Source of the DNA: Castanea sativa
Taxonomy: Eukaryota > Streptophyta > Magnoliopsida > Fagales > Fagaceae
Length of the DNA stretch: 64,000 bases
NCBI RefSeq assembly: GCF_040712315.1
Contig: NC_134014.1
Location: 9,766,244 to 9,830,243 of the forward strand
Direction: 5' to 3'
Below are positions 55,990 to 64,000 of this stretch, piece by piece. The notes beneath the pieces are model-generated. The model had not been told where the DNA came from, did not search any database, and saw only the letters and a program-made list of their open reading frames with translations. The stretch's first letter is position 1. Each line of letters begins with the position of its first letter. The position numbers and the translations under genes are program-made.

Positions 55990-56510
55990 ATGAAGTTACT
56001 GTTCTTAAGAATCAAACAGAAACTTGGTTAAGTGCAGTCCTCGGACCACAAACCTTGTGGAAATTGATGTCTTGTCATTTGTTAAACAGAACCTTAGCTA
56101 TGTCGGGTCTTCGGACCTCCTGGTTTGGAAAAATTAACATTTGAAGTTATCATTTTTAAGAATCAAACAGAAACTTGGTTAAGTGCAGTCCTCGGACCAC
56201 AAACCTTGTGGAAATTGATGTCTTGTCATTTGTTAAACAGAACCTTAGCTATGTCGGGTCTTCGGACCTCCTGCTTTGGGAAAATTAACATTTGAAGTTA
56301 TCATTTTTAAGAATCAAACAGAAACTTGGTTAAGTGCAGTCCTCGACCACAAACCTTGTGGAAATTGATGTCTTGTCATTTTTTAAACAGAACCTTAGCT
56401 ATGGCGGGTTCTCGGACCTCCTGCTTTGGGAAATTTTTACATTTGAAGTTATCATTTTTAAGAATCAAACGGAGAATTGGTTAAGTCTTATCTTCGGACC
56501 ACAACTTTGA
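55990..56510 (+). repeat. E2 tandem array, about 151-bp unit, 3+ copies
   Basis: Units begin near 55992, 56143, 56294 and 56445 (GAAGTTATCATTTTTAAG). The unit is homologous to the E1 150-bp unit, with the same two half-units each ending in a (G)GTC-TCGGACC motif, but fewer copies and different flanking words. The region from 56510 to 56990 is AT-rich without a gene. Confidence 0.88.
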
Positions 56511-56993
56511 TCAAAGTTATCTCCTTATTATGTCTGGATATTAATGCGTTACTGTTTATTAACTCGAATCTTAAGTTTTATATCTTTAAGTGTTAAGTAA
56601 GTTTGTGTAAGGAATGGTCCTTGGATCTTACATCTTACTAGAAACATTGCTATGCATTACAAAGGTTTAATCGTTATATGAGGTCCTCTCTAACTTTTAA
56701 TCGAGGCATTGTTCAAATATATTAACCATGTCACCTTTTACCAAATCTTTAATAATATGCGCATGATTATGTGGAAGTTATGATTTTGCAATCCTTGGAG
56801 TTAGATTTGTGTACTCTGAGAAACTTTTGTTATGACTTAAGGGGAAACTTTTGTAATAAGTACAAAAAGAATAAAGTAAAAACAGATACAACCCGAGTGG
56901 AAAGCAAATGAAATTGTTCTTCATTAATCAGTCAAATATACATTACAGATATAATTCAAATATGGAAAAAAAGAGAAGTCCTAAAGATAAGTC

Positions 56994-59540
56994 CTAAGCC
57001 TGTGGAGGGGGGTCTTGCTGAGAGGTACTGGTGCCCTCGGTCTTTCTCAACTCCAGCTCAAAAGGAGTCAAAACTTGCTTTCCTTTATCTGCTGTCTTCG
57101 TGGGAAGGACGTCGGGTTCAATTGTCTGGCTCAAGTCCTTCTCTACATCCCCTCCTCCTTCCTTCTCTTTGTTGGAACCAGAAGGCTCTATAGGATCAGG
57201 AATTTGCTGTGGGACCACCGGAGGTAGAGCAGGAAGAATTGTCTCGGGGGTAGGAGTAGTAGCAGGAGCCTCTTCAATCTCCTGTATTTCTAGGGGAAGC
57301 CAAACGTTCTCGGACTTCCTCAGATCCGAAGATTGGGGAACTCCTGCTACGTTTAAAGCTTTCCCCCATACTTTTTGACAGTATTCCCGGCACAAAGCCG
57401 CGAACTCCTCTGTCAGCTACTCCTCGGTAGTTGCTACCCCTTCATCGAAACTTGCCTGCTTGGCAGCTTAGAGAGAGAGTTGGAAGGAGCTGGCTTCTTC
57501 CTTCATCAGCGCCAGTTCCTTTTTCAGATCCGAGCACTCCCTTTGAGCTTGGGAGAGCTCTTCATCTCTTTCGCGGAGGAGCTTGCGCTGTCCTTCTATC
57601 TGGGTCTTCATGGTCTTTAAGTTTGACTCGACCCCATTTTTCTCTCTCCTCAGATCAGCCACCTTTGAGGTCAGCTTCTCATTCTCAGCAAGGGCTGTGC
57701 CCAAGGACTTCTCAGTCTCCAGCCTGATTTCGAGCTCAGTTCGGGCTATCTTCCGAGTGTCTTCTATAAACTTCTCGGCTACAAAGACCTCCTGAATAGC
57801 CTATAACAAAGTATGATGGAATTAGGAATAGTAAAAACAAAAACTCACTTATAAATGTTGTTAAAAGTGGAATCTTCTTAAAAAAGGAAAAAAACTTACC
57901 AGCGCTAAGTCTCTTTTTAGTGAGAGGAATAGTTGTGGCTGGCCCATCTTTTCCAAGGTCTCCATGTCCTTGGGCAACAGGAGAGGGCGTTCCAACACTT
58001 CGGCCAAGTGGTGGGCATGGCCTTGTTGAACCGCCCTTATACTGGACTGGCAGGAGATGGGTGCGCCGTCCAGTCTTAGATCGGGGGACCAGGTGGTCGG
58101 TGCTCGGTGCACTTCAGCCTCGTCCCTAATTTCCCCGATTTTAACCGAGCGGGCCCTACCCTTGCCTTTGTCCAGCTTCTTCTGCTGAACCGGTAGGAGT
58201 TATTGCCTTGGTTTCTTGGGGTCTTTACTGATCGTCCCCTCAGTATCCCCCTTTCTCTTCTTCTTGGGGTCCTCGGCTGGAGGTTTTGGTTCAGCTGGAG
58301 GAGGGGAAGGTGGTAAGGATGGGGGAACTTGGGATGTCCCCGTCTTTTTCTCTGCAACCTTAGCAGCTCTACTGGTGAGGAGACCCTCCATTCTTCCCAT
58401 ATTTTCTTCGGATTCGTCCTCGGGTAGGGCAACCACCAGCCCTTCAATTCCAGAGGCCTCGGTGGCTTCTTCCTCCTCGTCGGAGAGTACAACAAACTGA
58501 TTCCCGCAAGGTCTCTCGGTGTCCTCGAGATGGAATTGATCTATCTCGTCGTCAAGAGTATGCGAAGAAGACACCTGCTCTTCTGGAACGATAGTTGCTT
58601 GTGAGTGCACAGTTAGGGGAATGGCTGCTATAGGTCGGTTGTACAGAACGGTGTTAGGAGCGTCCGGGAGGTTGCGGTCATCCAGAAAGTGGGGCCGAGC
58701 TACGTTTATCCTCCTTCGTCTTCAGTCACCCGCAACTATGGCGTTTTCTATCTCCTGGAAGTCCGAGGAAATGGGAGTGTACCCTAGAATGAGATGAGCA
58801 GCTCGGAGTTGTAAGTCTTCGCTAACGAACACCTCGGAGCGAAGTACTCGGTTTAGATCTGCGACGTTACAGTGACTCAGACGAGGACGCACGTGTTGTT
58901 TATCTGCAAAAAAGACATCAAAACAAACAAACCTGGTCAGATTCACACAGATATTTAATAAGTTTAAGTATAAATATGCATTTCTGTGTGTGTTAGAAGA
59001 AGTTGTGTTGTGGGGAGATTAATCCTACGGCATCGCACCTGGATTCCCCCACTCAACTAGGCAGTGGAAGCCGTCGTGCCAATTCCCAGAGACGATCAGG
59101 TGGTCGTCCTTCATGCCTTTGTTGGATTTGGGCAGACAGGAGATTAACCTAACGACACTAGAACGGGACTTGATGTAGTAACCTACGTTGGAAAGTTTAT
59201 GGGACTCATATAGAAACACGACATCGTGCCATGTGAGGTTTAAACCCATTTGCTCGTTCAGAGCATCTACGCTACCCAAAACTCTAAAAACATTTGGGAG
59301 GCACTGATCGGGACACAACCGGTGGTTGCGAAGGTACTCCCTAGTTACGGGTTTCATTGAAAGGGTCATCCCACCCTCTATAAAGGATATCATTGGGATG
59401 ATAACCTCTCCCTCTTTCCTAGAACCGGCCACGGCTTCTGCCAGACAATATTTTAACCCCACATCACTGGGAATACGGTATTTGGCCCTAAAGCCTTCCA
59501 TCCCAGCGGCGGTATCAACTAAACACTTAAACCTACCCAT
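56994..59540 (-). pseudogene. E2 antisense three-exon gene (Tat aORF)
   Basis: Exon 1 59039-59540 (502 nt, ATG at 59540), exon 2 57900-58903, exon 3 56994-57800; introns are GT-AG (acceptors TTTGCAG and TTATAG). Joined length is 2313 nt in one frame with four internal stops (58722, 58200, 57468, and near 57420). Exon 1 carries EGEVIIPMISFIEGG, NHRLCPDQC, LTWHDVVFLYE; exon 2 opens with DKQHVRPRLSHCNVADLN, then an acidic LSDEEEE patch, a proline-rich linker and KKKRK; exon 3 is a Lys/Glu coiled coil. It is the homologue of the E1 antisense gene, with identical exon 1 length. Function unknown; the domain type is known from plant gypsy elements. A CACGTG G-box lies upstream at 59948-59953. Confidence 0.87.
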
Positions 59541-60031
59541 TAGAAAGGAACGAAAGGCTAAACTCTAAAAGGGAGAATATTTACGAAGACAGCCGAGGAC
59601 TGTATTCGAGGAGAAAAGGTTAAAAGTAGAAAGAGCAAGAACTTACAAAATTGAAGGTACAGGTTTCCACGGTTTTCTGCAGGTAAAGTATGATTGTTGG
59701 TGTTTTGATGGGATTAGTCCCTGATGAATTAAATGAAGGCGCAGGTTCCCGAAGCGTCACGATGTGCGAAAAGGCGGCCTCGAAATTATATTTGTCCCGC
59801 CTAAAATTTCGTGGAGTAACGAGGACCGTTGGATGCCCATCTCACTGTTGAACGTGGGAGACAAAATGTAACTTACAGTAATAAATACGCGCGTTGTTGA
59901 AAATAAAACCGCCAAGTGGCATCTTCTGGGACGCGAAACGATTTCCACACGTGCCATCACTCACAAAGTGTGTGGAGTAGGTTCTTGTCGGATCAAAACC
60001 CTATTTTTCTCCTCGGACGTTGAAAATTAGA

Positions 60032-60046
60032 GTTTTGAGGGGCTAT
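60032..60046 (+). promoter_or_regulatory. E2 polypurine tract region
   Basis: GTTTTGAGGGGCTAT directly before the 3' LTR, identical to E1; purine core at 60037-60042. Confidence 0.75.
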
Positions 60047-60794
60047 TGTGGGGGGCAAAAGGATCCTGATGAGAATGTGGGCCTTTTGGGCCGTGTTAAG
60101 GAAGGCCGACCTGCTCCTGGGTTTAGAATTTGTTAGTACTATGGGTCGGCCCATACGCCGAGGATCCGAGGATCCAGCCGAGGGTGAACTTACCCTCGGA
60201 TGGACACCGAAGAACTCGAGATTTTGTAGTAAAGATTAGGGGATGACACAGTTAAGGCCAATGGTTAAAAGGGGGAAACCCTAGAATGCCCCAGAAGCAC
60301 TGGTGTTGAAGAAATGTCAAAGATAAAGGCTGCCACCTCCACATTAAAGACCCTGCACCTACCACCCTGGCCGCATTTATGGGGAAGTGACACCTGAACA
60401 GTGAAAGAGAAACTTCTGGTTACTATTCAAAGGCACTGAGAAAAGAAATATCTAGGCTAAGGGGGAGGTGAGGCAACACGTGTACAAATTATTCAAAAGA
60501 GTAGTATTTAAAGAGCAATCTAAGACAGAAAAAAGGGATCCCCTCTTTGTAACCTAAAGGAAAGAGAAAAAGAGAGAGAAATAATATAAGAACAGTTCTC
60601 GGCTTATGTCCGAGCAGATTGACTTATAGTATTCTTTGTTGTTTTTAAGTGTTTATAATCTTTGGCTTGCCATTTAATCCTCAAACACTTCTAACTTGGG
60701 TTTCAAGCCCACACTCTACAAATTACATTGTTTAAGGCTCGTTGGGCCTGAGCCCGTAACTGTTCTTGGGGCCAGGTGCAATTGTGCACTTACA
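60047..60794 (+). repeat. E2 3' LTR
   Basis: 748 bp, nearly identical to the 5' LTR, with hairpin arms at 60598-60602 and 60610-60614. It is followed by the TSD ATTAT and the resumed segment B sequence (AATGTTGAAAC). Confidence 0.95.
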
Positions 60795-60799
60795 ATTAT

Positions 60800-63121
60800 A
60801 ATGTTGAAACTTTTTTTATATATACAAAATATAAATTTTACTTTAACCTAATCTAAGTGGATATGTTGAAACTTTTTTTGAGAATGAGATAATGTTGAAA
60901 CTTGATTTATTTTTGGATAGATTTTGATAACTCTTTTAAAGTGGAGACTTGTGTATAAACTATAATGTGATAAATGTGTGTTTATGGCTGGATTTTTTTT
61001 TTTTAATAGATGGAGCTTTACGATATGTGGTGGAGGGAGCGAAATGTGGAAAACTTTTTTTTTTTTTTTAATTTATATATCTAAAATTTATGATCTTTTT
61101 AATTAGTAATTTTACTTTGGGCATCTAAAAGTAGAAGTCCAAACAAGGAAAGCTTCTTAAATAGTGTGCGTTTGGCTCCAAATTAAAAAGCCAGCTTATT
61201 TTACTATTTAGTTTATTTTTGCTACTATTCATGGGCTCTACTACAATTTTTGGTACTATTTATGAGTTTTATTTTACTATTTCAGCTAATTTTTACCTTT
61301 ATTTACAGTATTTTCAATAAAATGTTTTTAGTTTTAGCAAAATAAGCGGATCTCAAACAAACCCATAATAGTATAAATTAGATAGATTTTTTTATTTTTT
61401 ATTTTTTATGAAAGATTGGATAGATTTTGATAACTCTTTTGAAGTGGATAAAATGACAAATGTGTGCTTGTGGCTTGAATTTTTGTTTTTGTTTTTTAAT
61501 CTTTTTTTTTTTTCAATACCAGGAGTTTTACAATATGTGGAGGCGGGAGAGAAACATGGATGAAAAACTGTTTTTTATTTTATTTTTATAAATAAAAAAA
61601 TTTAAGACTTTTCAAATTAGTAATTTTGCTTTGGCATCCAAAAGTAGGAGTCTAAATAGGAGACAATAAATATTTGACCAAAACCAACAAACTTATACAC
61701 AAATGAAGAATCATTTAGGAAACAATTATTCTAATTAATCTCTAAAAACAATTGATTTTTTTTTTTTCAATTGATATCTCATGTACCTTTGCACACTTTC
61801 CTATCCAAAAAAATTAACAAAAATAGTACAAAACAAGAAAAATACAATAAATTGAAGAAAACAATATTTGATTACTCAAGAAAATAATAAAAGTTAAGCA
61901 TATTAAACACAGATTCCAAAAGGAGCATTATTGGACCTTTATTGACAAAAAATAAAACTCCTTCGACAATATTTATTAATCATACCAAATAAGTATTTTA
62001 TTTTGGATTTAACAATAAATTTTCTTAAACCATGTGTTGTAAATATAATTGTATTAGAATCATTTAAAAATTTTCAAGTATTATTTTTACAAAAGTAATG
62101 ACTTTGAGTGGAGTTTTTTTTTTAATAATCTATTTATAATTTTTTTTTTTAATTGAATTATAACTACTTAAGAATTTTTAAGCAATATTTTCATGAAAGT
62201 AATGAATTTGAGGGGAGTTTTTGGAAAATTATGCCCGAAAGACATGTTAATTTTACTAAATAACATATATAAAGGGGGAGGGGGAGCGGGAGTCCAGAAT
62301 AGCAACCTAATAGACCCCGCACAATTTTCCCTCAAAAATAAAATGTTAAGATCACAACTTATTGCACAACTTTTGTTACGATTTCATATAGCGAGTTGTG
62401 AATGATAGAGAAAAAATGGTATCATGTGTATGTGAATTCACATCTCCACTATGCACAATTCACCACGTGAGTAACAAAATTTGTGCAATAAATTATGGTC
62501 TTAGCCTATCCACAAACCGTCCATTTCTTACATTAACCGAGTCAAAGGCCAACTGTCTCACGGCAATTGCGAACATATTAACGAGAAACACAAGTTCTTA
62601 TCAGGTACATCCTATTCCCCCTACAACCTCATCTCCTTCATAAATCACCACCGTCAAAACCATCTCACATTACACAATGATACAAAATGTTGTTCCCACT
62701 CTTGTTACATTAAAGAATACAGTTCTTTTATTACCATGCCATTTGCCACCACTTTGGTCTCAATCTAATGATATGTGTGATTACTAGACTATCACTTTTA
62801 TATTGACCCATCATTTTTTTTTTTCCACCACTTATCATCACAAATATCATTGAGTCAACAAACTTTCTTTTAAGAATAGGGTGTTCAATTATAGAAGTAC
62901 ATTACTTTTTTTCCACTATTTATCATCGTTAATATCATTGAGTCTATAAACTTTCCCTTAAGAATAGGGTGTTTAGTTATAGAAGTACTGAAGAATAGTT
63001 AGAACTGGAAATAAATACAATTCTCAAGGCATGCAAAGCACTTCAACAAGAATTCATTCACATTTGTCAACCTAGAAAAGGAAGAGAAGGAGGGGTAGTT
63101 TAAATTGTTGTTTGTGCAACA
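60800..63121. other. Segment B sequence and 5' flank of USP gene B
   Basis: AT-rich DNA collinear with 20440-21600 and 33042-34716. It includes a MITE (61164-61364), the empty E1 site (61614-61634), a B-specific stretch (about 62100-62500) not seen in A, and the duplicated USP promoter region from 62500. No gene other than USP B is supported. Confidence 0.6.
61164..61364. mobile_element. MITE of the same family as 34393-34591
   Basis: It begins GTGTGCGTTTGG and ends CAAACAAACCC, with interior blocks shared with the USP A promoter MITE (CTTATTTTACTATTTAG, GCTACTATTCATGGG). Segment A has the empty site (GTTAAATAATAGTAAAA near 21384). The exact TSD is ambiguous. Confidence 0.7.
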
Positions 63122-64000
63122 ATGGCAGAGACTCAGAAGCCAGTGATTTTGGTGGCTGTGGATGAAAGTGAACATAGCTTCCATGCTTTGAAGTGGGCAT
63201 TAGACCATTTTTTTGTTTCTAAGGAGACCCATAAATTCAAGCTCATTATCGTTCATGCTGTAGGTTCGCCGGCTTCTTACCTAGGAATCGCTGAAGTTGG
63301 TAAAGTTAATCCGTTTCTATTTTGTGTGTTTCTTGGTTTTGATTATTAGGAAGCCCCCATTAAAAGACTATGGAAGCAATAGTGTCCATTCTTTTTATGT
63401 AGTAGTGATTTTCATTAATTAATTTCATGTGAGAAGAAAAAAGGTGATTCAAAGTCTAGTGATTTTCATCAATCAGTACTTGCTGCTAACAAAACACACA
63501 AAATGATAAGTTTTTTTTTATAAAAAAAATTTGTTTATTTTTGATAATTTGATTGTTACAATGTGCAGAAAGATTTAAACTCTGGACATCTATGATGGAA
63601 ATATAAAAAAGTGTCAATTGAATTACAAATCTTTAGAATTTTACTAAACATGTTAAATTTACGACTTATTAATATACATAAGCGTTTAAGCATAATTTTA
63701 AACATTATCTTAGGGTGGGATGTTGCCTTATTAATTGAATTAATTTCCTTTCAATTATGGTATTGATGCCTTAAAAAAACTGGTATTTACAAAATTGACG
63801 TAACATCATTCTATGATTTTTTTTCTTTGGGGTTAGCTAATTTACATGTGAGCACTACAATTCGGGTCAATGAGTTGGAACCATGTATAGATGTTGATTG
63901 TTTTGCTACGTTCTCTAATTGTTTTTGGATTTCTTTTGCTTCATATTTTCCAGGGTTGAACAAATTACAAATATCAAGAGTTACAACTTACAAGTTGTTT
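63122..64000 (+). CDS. Universal stress protein, USP gene B (exon 1 and partial intron)
   Basis: Starts MAETQKPVILVAVDES and is about 80% identical by eye to USP A over the first exon. Exon 1 most likely runs 63122-63299, using donor G|GTAAAG, because the donor annotated for USP A (AAAG|GTAATC) reads AAAGTTAATC here. The remainder of 63300-64000 is intron 1, collinear with 34901-35576. Exon 2, expected about 45 nt beyond the edge, is outside the window, so whether the gene is intact cannot be judged. Confidence 0.85.

Larger units (their letters stand above)
49835..60794 (+). mobile_element. E2: complete, young Tat-lineage Ty3/gypsy retrotransposon (11.0 kb)
   Basis: LTRs 49835-50580 (746 bp) and 60047-60794 (748 bp), TG...CA ends, flanked by a perfect TSD ATTAT (49830-49834 and 60795-60799). 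Same organisation as E1: PBS, gag, PR, RT, RH, second RNase H, IN, tandem array, spliced antisense gene, PPT. The LTRs differ at about five single sites plus one cluster near the 3' end (50535-50550 against 60745-60765), so insertion is recent. Despite this, gag-pol carries many small indels. Confidence 0.95.
44703..64000. repeat. Segmental duplication, copy B
   Basis: Paralogous to 17535-35576 in the same orientation, with the same block order and the USP gene at its right end. It is interrupted by a nested solo LTR pair (45739-49225), E2 (49835-60794) and a MITE (61164-61364), all absent from copy A. Homology continues to the last base of the window. Confidence 0.85.

Overview
The window is nuclear DNA of a eudicot plant. 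The evidence is an intron-rich kinesin-13 gene, a plant-type universal stress protein (USP) gene pair, AT-rich intergenic DNA, and a load of LTR retrotransposons, MITEs and a Mutator-like element. I cannot name the species; a woody eudicot is a guess.

Layout. (1) 1-7277, minus strand: the 5' two thirds of a kinesin-13A-type microtubule-depolymerase gene, eight exons; the 3' end lies left of the window. (2) 7278-17530: intergenic, with a solo-LTR-like remnant near 9.8-10.35 kb and a non-LTR RNase H fragment near 17 kb. (3) 17535-36683: segment A of a segmental duplication. It carries a long-TIR element (18829-20428), a complete Tat-lineage Ty3/gypsy retrotransposon E1 (21601-33041, TSD GTATT) and a complete four-exon USP gene. 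(4) 36684-44640: spacer with two repeat families that both show a U6-type promoter geometry (USE, 26 nt, TATA), and a 2.07 kb solo LTR with a perfect TSD. (5) 44703-64000: segment B, paralogous to A. It holds a second copy of that solo LTR, itself split by another solo LTR, a second complete Tat element E2 (49835-60794, TSD ATTAT) and the first exon of a second USP gene, cut by the window end.

Both Tat elements run LTR, PBS, gag, protease, RT, RNase H, second (archaeal-type) RNase H, integrase, a roughly 150-bp tandem array, a spliced antisense gene, PPT, LTR. Gag and pol are broken in both, in contrasting ways: E1 keeps pol in one frame but has nonsense codons; E2 has nearly identical LTRs but many small indels in gag-pol. 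The antisense gene stays in frame in both across three exons with matching splice sites.

Most unusual points: the USE-26-TATA repeat arrays, the co-conserved spliced antisense gene, and the two paralogous segments whose different insertions serve as empty-site controls for each other. All coordinates were read by eye; homology statements come from recognised motifs, not searches.
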